64,000 nucleotides of DNA from an uncultured Pseudomonadales bacterium (GCA_951813515.1 OX638346.1:4085617-4149616), one strand, 5' to 3'. Shown: positions 42,519 through 51,818, numbered from the stretch's first letter. Notes: generated by a model not told the origin, from the letters alone. Translations and numbers: made by a program.

Positions 42519-44252
42519 TCAAGCAAGGTCGAACAGCGCTTCGCCGACGGCTACCGCATCACCCTGGGCGACATGCAGCGCGGTCACGGTGCCAGCCCGC
42601 GGAGCGACCACCTCGGTCTCCATCTTCATCGCTTCGAGCACCAGTACGGTGTCCCCCTGCTCCACGTGTGCGCCAAGCGGCACAACGATCTTGAAGATGT
42701 TGCCCGCCATCGCCGCCGACACCGCGGCACCGTTGACCCGGGGACGCGGAATCGGGGGCGTTGTCACCTCGCCGCTTGCGGAAACCTCCACCGTGAAGGC
42801 CTTGCCGTTGATGCGAACTTCGTAGGTTGCGGCTTCTTCCGACATCGCTGCCCGAGGCGCGACTTCCTCACGGGGAACAGCTTCAAACTCCTCGGGATTG
42901 TCGCGGTTCTCGAAGAACTTCAATGCGACCTGCGGGAACAGCGCGTAGGTCAGGACATCGTCGACACGTTCCGAAGCCAGGTCGAACGACCTCTGTTTCG
43001 CGAGCTTTTCCAGTTCCGCCGACAGTGTTTCGACTTCGGGCGGCAACAGGTCCGCAGGCCGGCAGGTGATGCGCTCTACCGAATCCGCCAATCGCTCGAG
43101 CAGTTCCGGCGACAGCGGCGCGGGCGTCGCTCCGTACTCGCCCTTCAGCAGGTTGGTCGTCTCCCTGGTCAGGCTCGTATAGCGTTCGCCGCGCAGCACG
43201 TTGATCACCGCCTGGGTTCCGACGATCTGCGAAGTCGGCGTCACCAGCGGGACGAAGCCCAGGTCTTCGCGCACCCTGGGAATCTCCGCCAGGACTTCAT
43301 CCAGCTTGTCGGCGGCGTTCTGCTCCCGTAGCTGGCTCTCGAGGTTGGTCAACATGCCGCCGGGCACCTGCGCCACGAGGATGCGTGAATCGACGCCCCG
43401 CAGGCTCCCCTCGAACGCGCCGTACCTCCTGCGGACCTGGCGGAAGTACGCCGCGATATCTTCCATCAACTGGATATCCAGGCCCGTGTCCCGGCCCGTG
43501 CCCTCGAGGATCGATACCAGCGACTCGCTGGCCGAGTGGCCGTAGGTCATGCTCATGGACGATATCGCGGCGTCCACGTTGTCGACGCCCGCCTCCACCG
43601 CCTTCAGGCAGGTGGCGGTGGACATGCCCGTGGTGGCGTGAGAGTGCAGGTGCACCGGAATCTCCAGCGTCTCCTTCATCCGCGAGATCAGTTCGAACGC
43701 GACATAGGGCTTCAACAGGCCGGCCATGTCCTTGATGCACACCGTGTGAGCGCCCATGTCCTCGATCCTGCGCGCAAGGTCGAGCCACAGGTCGATCGTG
43801 TGCACGGGACTCACCGTGTACGCCATCGTGCCCTGGGCATGCTTTCCCTGTTCCATCACGGCGGCGATGGCAGTTTCCAGGTTGCGCGTATCGTTCATCG
43901 CATCGAACACGCGAAACACGTCGATGCCGTTCGCCACGGCCCGTTCGACGAACTTGCGCACGACGTCGTCGGCGTAGTGGCGGTAGCCAAGAAGGTTCTG
44001 CCCCCGAAGCAGCATCTGCTGCGGCGTGTTGGGCATCGCCGCCTTGAGCTTGCGGATGCGCTCCCAGGGATCCTCGCCGAGATATCGGATGCAGGCATCG
44101 AATGTCGCCCCGCCCCAGGACTCGATCGACCAGTAGCCGACCCGATCCAGCCGATCCGCCGCCGGCAGCATGTCCTCCACGCGCATGCGGGTCGCCAGGA
44201 GGCTCTGATGGGCGTCTCGCAGGACGAGTTCGGTGATCCCGAGCTTGCTCAT
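42519..44252 (-). CDS. oadA: Oxaloacetate decarboxylase, biotin-carrying alpha subunit
   Basis: 577 residues from ATG 44252; upstream codons in frame are the oadG gene in another frame and the tRNA. Carboxyltransferase domain first: ITELVLRDAHQSLLATRM, SIESWGGATFDACIRYLGEDPWERIR, IKDMAGLLKPY, HLHSHATTGMS, QVPGGMLTNLESQL. It ends in a Pro-rich linker and a biotinyl domain with the biotin Lys in EAMKMETEV. Eight bases downstream of oadG. With PEP carboxylase at 55461 this lets the cell convert PEP-derived oxaloacetate to pyruvate while pumping sodium. Confidence 0.95.
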   Translation of the reverse strand: MSKLGITELVLRDAHQSLLATRMRVEDMLPAADRLDRVGYWSIESWGGATFDACIRYLGEDPWERIRKLKAAMPNTPQQMLLRGQNLLGYRHYADDVVRKFVERAVANGIDVFRVFDAMNDTRNLETAIAAVMEQGKHAQGTMAYTVSPVHTIDLWLDLARRIEDMGAHTVCIKDMAGLLKPYVAFELISRMKETLEIPVHLHSHATTGMSTATCLKAVEAGVDNVDAAISSMSMTYGHSASESLVSILEGTGRDTGLDIQLMEDIAAYFRQVRRRYGAFEGSLRGVDSRILVAQVPGGMLTNLESQLREQNAADKLDEVLAEIPRVREDLGFVPLVTPTSQIVGTQAVINVLRGERYTSLTRETTNLLKGEYGATPAPLSPELLERLADSVERITCRPADLLPPEVETLSAELEKLAKQRSFDLASERVDDVLTYALFPQVALKFFENRDNPEEFEAVPREEVAPRAAMSEEAATYEVRINGKAFTVEVSASGEVTTPPIPRPRVNGAAVSAAMAGNIFKIVVPLGAHVEQGDTVLVLEAMKMETEVVAPRAGTVTALHVAQGDAVAVGEALFDLA

Positions 44253-44260
44253 GGCCGGAC

Positions 44261-44521
44261 CTACGGCCCCGTCGCGGCCCCGGCCGTCGCACGCGCGTGG
44301 TGGTGGCGGTGGTGTCGTATCGCGGCCGCTACGGCGGCAGCCATCTCCGCCTGCGCGTCGGCGTCTTCCGGAGTCTCGGCGGGTTGTGCGGGCCGGGGTC
44401 GGGGATCGATGAGCCGGGACATCACGGCGACAGCCGCGATCAGCACAGCGAGCAGGCCGAATACCGTCGCCATGCCGACGAACGCCAGCGCCAGCGCCTG
44501 CGGAAGCAAATCGGCACTCAC
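44261..44521 (-). CDS. oadG: Oxaloacetate decarboxylase gamma chain
   Basis: 86 residues from GTG 44521. One membrane helix (ALALAFVGMATVFGLLAVLIAAVAVM), a Pro/Glu linker and a His-rich tail (AIRHHRHHHARA). This is the layout of OadG, which anchors the alpha subunit and speeds carboxyl transfer; the histidines may bind zinc. The frame is open to 44590, but that runs toward the tRNA gene. Confidence 0.88.
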   Translation of the reverse strand: MSADLLPQALALAFVGMATVFGLLAVLIAAVAVMSRLIDPRPRPAQPAETPEDADAQAEMAAAVAAAIRHHRHHHARATAGAATGP

Positions 44522-44611
44522 GAGGGCACCGCTTTCGCAGAGTCTTCGTGGACGCCCGCGCCCGTCGTCTCGGCTTGCTCCATCGCCCAATCCTCGTCCT
44601 TGCCAAGGATA

Positions 44612-44688
44612 TGGCGCACCCGACAGGATTCGAACCTGTAGTCCCCGGTTTCGTAGACCGGTGCCTTATCCAATTTGGCCACGGGTGC
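44612..44688 (-). tRNA. tRNA-Arg (anticodon ACG)
   Basis: Minus-strand cloverleaf: acceptor GCACCCG/CGGGTGC, D-arm GCC...GGC, anticodon stem CCGGT/ACCGG with loop CTACGAA, and T-arm ACAGG-TTCGAAT-CCTGT. Anticodon ACG (read as ICG) serves CGN codons. CCA is encoded at 44614-44612. It lies 90 bases upstream of oadG. Confidence 0.95.
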
Positions 44689-44870
44689 GCATGCAAAAAG
44701 GGCGCGTATTATCGAGGAAAGGAAGCGGCGGAAACAAGTAAATCCGCACGAAAAGCAGGTTGTCCCGGCTGGCTCCAACGCGGTCGCAGGCGAAACCGAT
44801 TCCGCCGCATCGTACTACCAGCACCCCACCCGACGATTCCACCGGTGGTAGAGGCCATCGCCTGTTTCCT

Positions 44871-46304
44871 TCAGGACAGGGCCTTGTCCAGGGCCGCTTC
44901 GATCTTCGGCCATCGGAAGTTGAAGCCGTGTTCGACCGCCCTGGCCGGTACGGCCCGCTGGCTCGCCAGCATGAGTTCCCGAGCCATGTCGCCCATCGCC
45001 GCGACAAGTACGAAGCGGGGTATGGCGAGCCAGGCCGGACGTCCAAGCGTGCGCGCGAGCGCCTGCGTGAATTCCTGGTTCGTGACCGGGTAAGGCGCGA
45101 CGGCGTTCAGCGGCCCCCGGATCGATTCATTCGCGGCCGCATGGACGATCAACCGCACGAGATCGTCGCGCTCGATCCAGGACATCCATTGCCGGCCGGA
45201 ACCCAGCCTGCCGCCGAAACCCAGGTCGAAGGGCGCAAGGAGTTGCGCCAGGAGGCCGCCTTCGCGACCAAGCACCAAGCCGATGCGCAGCACTACAACC
45301 CGCAGGCCGCGGCATTCGGCGAGCATGGACGCCGCCTCGGCGGCTTCGCACGAGCGGTGCGTGAAGCAGTCGCGGCCATCGGCGCGCTCATCGAGAACCT
45401 TCTCGCCGCAATCGCCGTACCAGCCGACGGCGGATGCGCCGATCCAGACCCCCGGCTTCACCTTCAACCGGTCCACGAGATCAATCAATCGACGTGCCAT
45501 CTCGGGACGGGAATTCGCGATGCGCCGACGTCTCGACCTGGTCCACAAGCCGCCGGCGACGGGTTCGCCGGCCAGGTGAACGATGACATCGATTCGTTCG
45601 TCCGGGCGAATCTCCGCGAGGTCGGAAACTACGCGAAACGGCGGCCTTAGCGCGCCAGCCCTGGCCACGTCTCGGGTGAGCACGGTGACATCGTGGCCGC
45701 TGCTCGTAAGCGCCTCCGTCAGGCGTCGTCCGACGAATCCCGTCGCGCCGGTCACCAGCCAGCGCAGACGTCGCTTCGTCTCCAGGTGCAGCGGCCGGGC
45801 CTGGAACGCTCCTGCGCGTCGCGCCGCCGTGAAATCGCGGGTCGCCATCGCAATCAAGCCGACGCTTGCCGCAGACGCCAGCCATGACCAGACGCCGCGG
45901 TGCACGAGTTGAATTGACGTCGACGCATGCAGCCAAGTCCAGATGACGGGCACGAGTAGCGCCAGCAGGGCGCCGAAATTGATGGCCAGCAACCCGTGCA
46001 GGGCCCGTTCCGACCAGGGCAGGCGTCGGCTGGAGTCCTCCACGAACCAGTCGACAAACGTGATCGCCATTTCGATGGCGAGCAGCCCTACCAGCAACAG
46101 GGATGCCCAGCCGAGCGGCACTACCCAGGCGAGAACCAGGAAAATCGCGGCATAGGCCAGGTTGCGCGCGCCGTGCAGGCGCAGTTCCCGGCCCGCGTCG
46201 GCCCGCCAGGGCAGGCGCGCGACCATCTCGTGGTGGACGACGACATCGAGGAAACCCAACACGACCTGGATGGAGACGACGACCCAGACTGACAGTGGAA
46301 TCAC
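44871..46304 (-). CDS. TIGR01777/YfcH-type epimerase with N-terminal membrane domain
   Basis: 477 residues. Residues 1-160 hold four or so hydrophobic segments (SVWVVVSIQVVLGFLDVVV; NLAYAAIFLVLAWVVPLGWA; LLAINFGALLALLVPVIWTW) in a DoxX-like arrangement. Residues about 180-475 are an extended SDR epimerase: GATGFVGRRL, VIVHLAGEPVAGG, ASAVGWYGDCG, WIERDDLVRLI, NAVAPYPVTNQEF. The start is GTG, overlapping the DUF4166 stop by four bases (GTGA), so the two are coupled. Activity of this subfamily is unproven. Confidence 0.85.
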   Translation of the reverse strand: MIPLSVWVVVSIQVVLGFLDVVVHHEMVARLPWRADAGRELRLHGARNLAYAAIFLVLAWVVPLGWASLLLVGLLAIEMAITFVDWFVEDSSRRLPWSERALHGLLAINFGALLALLVPVIWTWLHASTSIQLVHRGVWSWLASAASVGLIAMATRDFTAARRAGAFQARPLHLETKRRLRWLVTGATGFVGRRLTEALTSSGHDVTVLTRDVARAGALRPPFRVVSDLAEIRPDERIDVIVHLAGEPVAGGLWTRSRRRRIANSRPEMARRLIDLVDRLKVKPGVWIGASAVGWYGDCGEKVLDERADGRDCFTHRSCEAAEAASMLAECRGLRVVVLRIGLVLGREGGLLAQLLAPFDLGFGGRLGSGRQWMSWIERDDLVRLIVHAAANESIRGPLNAVAPYPVTNQEFTQALARTLGRPAWLAIPRFVLVAAMGDMARELMLASQRAVPARAVEHGFNFRWPKIEAALDKALS

Positions 46305-46933
46305 GGCGGATCCTCAAACACGGCCTCCTGGCGCAGGACAACGCCGAAGCGAGGGTGGGTCAACTTGAGGCTGAAGCGAAAGTGGGAGGAAGCAAGCTCC
46401 ACATGGCGCACCGTCAAACGGCCCGGGGTCAGCCAACGGGGCAACGGCACGCGCCGCTCGCCGAACGCGAGGTAGTAACCCGCGCTCTCGAACACCAGGG
46501 ACGGACCCTGGGCGCGCACTCCGAGCGCCATGCAGATGCCGCAACCGATGTATTCCTCAAGCCCCGTAGGACCGGAGAAACGTTTCACCGAACGAATGGC
46601 CTGGGAGCGACCGCCTCTGGCCCGATAGACGCGCGTCCACGCCGAGTCGTGCTCGTCGACGGTCATTACGACCACCGCTGCCGGACCCGTCGCGTCGCCC
46701 AGCGGCAGGGGGCTGCCCACCAGCCGCGCCACCTGTCGAAAGCAGCGGCCGACCAGGGTCGATTCCGAGCGCACGACGCGCCCGCGATAGCAGACAAGCT
46801 CGCGTTTGAGTTCAAACCGGGCGCGGGTCCGCGCCGGCAGGTCGCGCCAATGTCGGCCAACGAGCGTTGCGTAGCTTGCCGGGGGTAGCGTCGGGGAGCC
46901 AGCGCGATCGAGGATCGGCATGAAGCCTTCCAT
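46301..46933 (-). CDS. DUF4166 domain protein
   Basis: 210 residues from ATG 46933 (ATG 46921 also possible). Upstream codons in frame lie inside the promoter and are discarded. Conserved family stretch GRHWRDLPARTRARFE near the front and RFSGPTGLEEYIGCGICMALGV in the middle, with an alternating beta pattern to the C-terminus (VELASSHFRFSLKL). DUF4166 has no established function; it often travels with epimerases and membrane proteins as here. First gene of the pair. Confidence 0.8.
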   Translation of the reverse strand: MEGFMPILDRAGSPTLPPASYATLVGRHWRDLPARTRARFELKRELVCYRGRVVRSESTLVGRCFRQVARLVGSPLPLGDATGPAAVVVMTVDEHDSAWTRVYRARGGRSQAIRSVKRFSGPTGLEEYIGCGICMALGVRAQGPSLVFESAGYYLAFGERRVPLPRWLTPGRLTVRHVELASSHFRFSLKLTHPRFGVVLRQEAVFEDPP

Positions 46934-46960
46934 GAACTCCCCAGATTCGGATATTTCAGG

Positions 46961-47007
46961 TATTTCTGTCACAACAGAAATAATAGCCAATTGTGACACG
47001 GAGTCAA
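46961..47007 (-). promoter_or_regulatory. Strong promoter overlapped by two palindromic operators
   Basis: Read on the minus strand: TTGACT (47007-47002), 16-base spacer, TATTAT (46985-46980). A perfect palindrome TATTTCTGT (46961-46969) / ACAGAAATA (46974-46982) covers the -10 and start. A second dyad, TGTCACAA (46967-46974) / TTGTGACA (46991-46998), overlaps it and the spacer. The transcript would start near 46973 and give a leader of about 40 bases. Confidence 0.65.
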
Positions 47008-47223
47008 CTGGCATCGCATGCATCTGGGGCGGCTAGCCGGTGATGACCCTCACACCGCCTGGTATCGTCCACAATGGGGTGCGAGACCCCTTCAATCCGA
47101 GACGCGGCGAGAGGTCAAGACCAACCGGTAGCGGCGGTCATGATTCGAGATCACGTTCGCCCGCGCTTGCAGCGCGATGATGCGCCCGACGAACGTGGCA
47201 AGGAAACGCGGGTTGCGCTTAGC

Positions 47224-47934
47224 CTACGCCACCACCGGCACGAGTTCCCGCCAGGCGCTCCTCAGCACCCTGCTCGCCGAACGCAGGAATATCCCCAACA
47301 GGACCACCGCCACCACCAGATCGGGCCAGGGCGAGGCAAAGACCCACACCGCCGCCGCCGCACCGATCACGGCGATCCCTTCGATGACGTCGTTGCGCGA
47401 ACACTCCCACGACGACGACATGTTCACGTCGCCTTCGCGGTATGGGGTCAGGAGCTTGAGGCAAACCGCGTTTGCCACGAGATTCAGCACGGCCGCCGCG
47501 GACATCGTGCTCGCCACCGGCACGTCCAGCTCCGTCAACCGCCAAGCGATCTGGACGGCCACCGCCAGGGCGGCGCCCAAGATCAGCAATCCCTTGACCA
47601 TCGCGACCCGGGCCTTCGCCTGCGCCGATGCGCCGACCACCGCCATGCTCAGCGCGTAGGTAAGCGCGTCCCCCAGGTTGTCCAGGGTTCCAGAGAGCAG
47701 CGCGGAGGAACCGCTCAGCACCGAGCCCGCCAGCATCATGACGAAGGTCGCGACGTTGATTCCGAATACCCAGGCCAATACGCGGCGCTGCCTGGCCTGG
47801 AGGCCCGCCAAGTCGATCGTATTGCTGCAGCAGGAGTCCAAGGTAATCGCGGGTCTTTTGCCTGGGTTTCCGGCGCCTATGATCGCACACCGACCGCCGA
47901 CCGTGAGCACGAAGGGGCAATTGGTGCGCAGCAT
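47224..47934 (-). CDS. Cation-diffusion-facilitator-like membrane transporter
   Basis: 236 residues, six predicted helices. FGINVATFVMMLAGSVLSGSSALLSGTLDNLGDALTYALSM resembles CDF helices I-II with the Asp-bearing metal site, and SSSWECSRNDVIEGIAVIGAAAAVWVFASPWPDLVVAV matches helices V-VI. The cytoplasmic C-terminal domain of full CDF proteins is missing, so it is a short version. Probably exports a divalent metal. It lies 22 bases after the repeat protein gene. Confidence 0.8.
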   Translation of the reverse strand: MLRTNCPFVLTVGGRCAIIGAGNPGKRPAITLDSCCSNTIDLAGLQARQRRVLAWVFGINVATFVMMLAGSVLSGSSALLSGTLDNLGDALTYALSMAVVGASAQAKARVAMVKGLLILGAALAVAVQIAWRLTELDVPVASTMSAAAVLNLVANAVCLKLLTPYREGDVNMSSSWECSRNDVIEGIAVIGAAAAVWVFASPWPDLVVAVVLLGIFLRSASRVLRSAWRELVPVVA

Positions 47935-47956
47935 CCATGCGCGTCACGACGTCGAC

Positions 47957-49873
47957 TCAGGGGACCCGGATGTTGCCCCGTTCGTCGATCTGGAGCTCGG
48001 TCGGGCGGTAGCGCTCCGCCTTGGCGGGATCGGTACGACGCAGTTGGAAATACATCGTCATCGCTGCATGCCTCCGGGCCTCCTCGCTAGCCAGGCGGTT
48101 GTACATCCGCTCCGCCAGGTCCGTATTTTCCGAGAAAAGGGCTTGGCGCAAGATGCCTTGAATTGCCCAATCGCGATCGGAAGAGGGAATCTGATTGAGG
48201 AACGCCATGGCACCCTCGCGGTCGAAACCCGCCCAACTTGAGAACGCATTCGCATACAACTGCTGGCTCAGTTCGTCGTCCATGCGCGCAATCGCGCGCA
48301 CCGCGGCTCGCGGGTCGGTCTCGACCCACCTGGACACCAATACGCCGCCGGCAAACTGCTTGACTTCGCTATCCTCAATACGGTCGATCAGGTGCCGCGC
48401 CGACTCTGGTGACTTGACGGCAACCGCGTGGACGACGGTCGAGATCGACTGGCGTTGAGCTCCGATCGACCGCTTCAACAGCCAGTCGAAGGCGGCATCG
48501 GGATCCAGGTTGGTGTATCCGCGGACGACGGCCGAGACGGCGGCCGTGTTCTCGTCGGGCGAGGAGTCGAGCCAGGCCGCAGCAGCCAGCGGGTCCTCAT
48601 TGGCCCACTGCCGAACGACGGCTTCGACTGCCTTCGAACGGAGTTCCGCATCGAGGCGGTCCGCAAGAAACAATGCCGTTTCGGGATCGGAACTCGCGTA
48701 AGTGCCCAACGTCGTGGTGAGCGATGACGACCTGCCGGCGGACGGGGGTTGGGCCAGCGCCCAATCGAACGCCGCGCGGGGATCGGAACGCGCCCAGGAG
48801 GTGACCATTGAATGCTGAACCGCCTGTGTGAGTCCCGGATCGGCCATTTCCTCGAGAGCGGAAAGCGCGGCCAGGGGATCGGTTTGCGCCCAAACGTCGA
48901 GTACCCGCTGCGCGACCTGGCGCCGTTCCTCCGGATCGAGTGTATCCGCGACCTCCAGCATCTCTGTCGGCGAATCCACGGCAACAGCAGCCGCCACCTG
49001 GCGGAGCATCTCCGTACGTTTCCCTGAATGCGGCTGCGCGAGAGCCCAGTCCAGCGCGGCATCGCGATCCGTGGCGATCCAGCGCCTGATCAACGCCCGT
49101 CGCCACGAATCCCGCACATCCGCGTCGGTGATGGAATCCAATGCCGACAGCGCGGCCAGGGGATCGTCGCCAAACCAGGTGTAGGCGATACCCCAAAGTG
49201 CCTGCGTTCGTCTCTCTCCTGCCTCCATCGACAGCGCATTTTGCCAGGCGCCCTCAGGGTCCATCCTGGCCTCGACGCTTGCCCGCACTTGCTCCAGGTA
49301 GGGTTCCATCGAGAACCGGAGCGCGATCCGCTCCTTGCCGCTTTCGCTCAGGTCTTCGCCCCGGCTAATGATGTACATGGCCGCCTGGTTTCCGAGCGAC
49401 GGTTCGAGCGTTTCGAGGAACGCCAATGCCGCATCAAGATCGTCACCAGCCCACACAGCCAGGGCATGCATCAGCTCCACCGGGCGATCACGCTGCTCGG
49501 CGAGAAGCCTTGTCACGGCCACTCGTGGCGAAAGCTGTACGTAGCGCGAATAGATTACCGACCGCAACGATCCGCCGTCGTTCGAAAGGCCGTCTGCCTC
49601 CTCGAGCAGTTTTTCCACTGTCCGCACGTCCGCAGATCGCAACAGGTCGTACATCGCGGCAATCCGGTCGAACCGGCTTGGCATTTCACGGATTTCCGCC
49701 ACGGAGACGGCGCGCGAACCCGGCGCCGCTGGCTGAGACGCTGAAGGAGCCGGAAGGCCTGCAGTTGGATGGGCAGCACCGCGGTCGTCCGCCGTTCCTT
49801 GACGCATGATCAGCAGCACCGCACATGCACCGAGCGCAAGTCCGGCGGCGAATGTTCCGATCCACTTGATCAT
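47957..49873 (-). CDS. Membrane-anchored repeat protein with W-x3-D-P motifs
   Basis: 638 residues from ATG 49873, which overlaps the stop of the hot-dog gene (ATGA). A signal anchor is at about 2-24 (WIGTFAAGLALGACAVLLIM), then a Pro/Ala linker. From about residue 225 onward a degenerate unit of about 33 residues recurs some nine times, each with W/Y-x3-D-P-x-x-A (WARSDPRAAFDWAL; WANEDPLAAAAWL; WVETDPRAAVRAI). The units should stack as an alpha-solenoid like TPR or HEAT. I do not know this family; it is best seen as a periplasmic scaffold. Confidence 0.75.
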   Translation of the reverse strand: MIKWIGTFAAGLALGACAVLLIMRQGTADDRGAAHPTAGLPAPSASQPAAPGSRAVSVAEIREMPSRFDRIAAMYDLLRSADVRTVEKLLEEADGLSNDGGSLRSVIYSRYVQLSPRVAVTRLLAEQRDRPVELMHALAVWAGDDLDAALAFLETLEPSLGNQAAMYIISRGEDLSESGKERIALRFSMEPYLEQVRASVEARMDPEGAWQNALSMEAGERRTQALWGIAYTWFGDDPLAALSALDSITDADVRDSWRRALIRRWIATDRDAALDWALAQPHSGKRTEMLRQVAAAVAVDSPTEMLEVADTLDPEERRQVAQRVLDVWAQTDPLAALSALEEMADPGLTQAVQHSMVTSWARSDPRAAFDWALAQPPSAGRSSSLTTTLGTYASSDPETALFLADRLDAELRSKAVEAVVRQWANEDPLAAAAWLDSSPDENTAAVSAVVRGYTNLDPDAAFDWLLKRSIGAQRQSISTVVHAVAVKSPESARHLIDRIEDSEVKQFAGGVLVSRWVETDPRAAVRAIARMDDELSQQLYANAFSSWAGFDREGAMAFLNQIPSSDRDWAIQGILRQALFSENTDLAERMYNRLASEEARRHAAMTMYFQLRRTDPAKAERYRPTELQIDERGNIRVP

Positions 49874-50658
49874 GCGTTGCGACGCGCGATGCAGAAAATC
49901 GACGTGTGTTCGATCTCCGTTGCCACTTCGCCGTCCACGACATAGGCGATGCCGAGGTCCACAAACTCGTATCCCTTGCGCCGCCACTTTCGCGTTGGCA
50001 CGGTCCGGACCTCGATTTCTTCCCCCACGCGTAGAAGCCGCCGGAAGCGCACCACGGAGCCGACGTGGATCCACGCCGGCAACACGTAGCGCCGGATGAA
50101 AGTGCGGTTAGCCGTGCTCAAGATTGCGTGCGGGTGCAGGACGCCCGTCCGGTAGCAGGGCAAGCCGTCTTCCACCTGCGCTGCGAACTCGGCGTTTTCG
50201 ATCGCATCCGGCGACCATGTCCAGGCCGGGAACGGTTCGCCGACGTTGACGTTGCCCCATGCGATCTCGGGCCGCTCTGTTACCGGTGCGCCAGAGTCGA
50301 TAGCGGTGGGTCTTGAGTCCGGGGCGAGCGGGTGCGTGCGTAGTTCGGCCAGCAGGATGTCCCGCGCGCGACACTCGACGGTGTGGGTATCGCCTTCGAC
50401 GTGGTGTGAGACGGCAAGCGAGTCGCCGTCGTAGGCGGGCTTCGCGAACCGCACGCTCACCTGCCACCCCGAGAGCCAGTCGGGCCCGAGCGTATCGACC
50501 AGCGGATGGGTCATGTACCCGAACACTGCCGCGCCCGGGACCAGGGCACCCTCGAACCCGAATTGCGCCGCGATTGCGTCGCTATGGATCCGGTTCTCGG
50601 CGTTGGCGGAGAAGTTCCGCGCGGTGGTCCGGTAAACGCTCACCCACCCCTCAAGCAT
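49870..50658 (-). CDS. Hot-dog-fold (MaoC/FAS1-like) dehydratase-family protein
   Basis: 262 residues from ATG 50658, with AAGGGA in place; a TTG farther up is less likely. Two hot-dog halves: RNFSANAENRIHSDAIAAQFGFEGALVPGAAVFGYMTH (the N-terminal domain, with a hydratase-like His and Gly pattern) and the C-terminal VVRFRRLLRVGEEIEVRT. Such proteins hydrate enoyl-CoA or bind acyl thioesters. Context offers no pathway, as the neighbours are a repeat protein and a transporter. Confidence 0.75.
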   Translation of the reverse strand: MLEGWVSVYRTTARNFSANAENRIHSDAIAAQFGFEGALVPGAAVFGYMTHPLVDTLGPDWLSGWQVSVRFAKPAYDGDSLAVSHHVEGDTHTVECRARDILLAELRTHPLAPDSRPTAIDSGAPVTERPEIAWGNVNVGEPFPAWTWSPDAIENAEFAAQVEDGLPCYRTGVLHPHAILSTANRTFIRRYVLPAWIHVGSVVRFRRLLRVGEEIEVRTVPTRKWRRKGYEFVDLGIAYVVDGEVATEIEHTSIFCIARRNA

Positions 50659-50945
50659 CAGTGTCCCTTGTGCCAACAGAGTCTAAACGTTTCGTCGCGA
50701 TGCCGGCCGCATATCCAGTGCCCGCGCTCAATACCCGGGCTTTCGGCGGAGCCGAGGCCGATGCCCCGAAGATCATGGACCGAACGGGCAGGCCACGAGC
50801 TGTCCGTGTACGAATCGACGGTATCGACACATTTGCGAACCGAACCCTCGTTGTGACACACCGGCATGTGATCGAAATACCGCATCGTCGCCACATTCAG
50901 GCGATCCGGGTCCATGCGTTCCGTCGCCACGCCTTGCGCAGCAGG

Positions 50946-51818
50946 TCAGGGACGATTCGTTTGCGGGCGTTTCCAGCCTGCGGCTTCAGGCCAGGTCTCA
51001 AGGCTCTCGTCCACAACGGTCCACGATGCGCGCGAATCAGTGAAGATATTGTCGCCCGGTCTCTCCCCCGGATCCGTGTCGAGGCAGCCGGCGGGCACGC
51101 ACACCTGCCCTTCCCGCTCCCAGGGGGTACGCGAACCACAGGTACGGCAAAACGCGCACTCGAACCGCGTGCCCGGCAGTTGGTACCGGGTCATGTTGTC
51201 GGCGCCAGCCAGCCAGCGAAATCCGCTGCGACGCGCACGCAGAACAGTCTGGTAGGCGGCACTTACAGTGCGCCGGCATCGCGAGCAGTGGCAGTTGTAC
51301 ATCCGCAACGGCGGGCCATCGAATTCGAATGCGACAGCGCCGCAAAGGCAGCTTCCTCCAATGGCGCCCCGCGTTCTCGGCACCCGCACAGGACGTTCCA
51401 CCACAATGGCGTCCGGGCCGAATTCGGCTGGATAGGTCTCATGTTGCGGCAGGTCGTCGACGATCGTGTGCCAGGGCGCCATGGACCTGGCGAAGAGGTG
51501 CAGGCCTGGGCGCGTGCCGGGGTCTTCGGCGACATTGCCCATGGGAACCAGAACGGACGGCAGGTTTTCGCCGGTCGCCGGGACGGTGGAACCGCAACGG
51601 GGACAGAAAGGTCGGCTGCCCCTGGCGGACGACTGATATCTCCTGACCCCCTCCGCCCCGCGCACCCAGCGGAAGTCCTCGGGCGCTGCAGTACCGAAAG
51701 TCGCGAACGCACTGCCGTGAAACTTGCGGCACATGGAGCAGTGGCAGTGAGCAGCCATGTCCACCGGCCCATCGATCTCGAATGCGATATCTCCGCACAG
51801 ACAGCTTCCGGTCAGCAT
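50946..51818 (-). CDS. Protein with two GFA (CENP-V-like) zinc domains
   Basis: 290 residues from ATG 51818, preceded by GGAGG six bases away; the open frame upstream is spurious. Each half is a complete GFA domain: SCLCGDIAFEI, HCHCSMCRKFHGSAF, FCPRCGS; then SCLCGAVAFEF, NCHCSRCRRTVSAAY, FCRTCGSRTPW. Every half supplies the usual zinc Cys. GFA proteins were named for glutathione-formaldehyde adducts, but most members have unknown roles. Two domains in one chain is uncommon and probably replaces a dimer. Divergent from the acetoacetate-decarboxylase-family operon. Confidence 0.88.
   Translation of the reverse strand: MLTGSCLCGDIAFEIDGPVDMAAHCHCSMCRKFHGSAFATFGTAAPEDFRWVRGAEGVRRYQSSARGSRPFCPRCGSTVPATGENLPSVLVPMGNVAEDPGTRPGLHLFARSMAPWHTIVDDLPQHETYPAEFGPDAIVVERPVRVPRTRGAIGGSCLCGAVAFEFDGPPLRMYNCHCSRCRRTVSAAYQTVLRARRSGFRWLAGADNMTRYQLPGTRFECAFCRTCGSRTPWEREGQVCVPAGCLDTDPGERPGDNIFTDSRASWTVVDESLETWPEAAGWKRPQTNRP

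Noticed and set aside
46961..46982. LexA box at the DUF4166 promoter
   Set aside because: CTGT and ACAG are present, but the spacer is four bases instead of the eight of the gammaproteobacterial LexA site.
50659..50945. Small minus-strand frames between the hot-dog and double-GFA genes
   Set aside because: Several overlapping frames, none with a family pattern or a good ribosome site; treated as intergenic.
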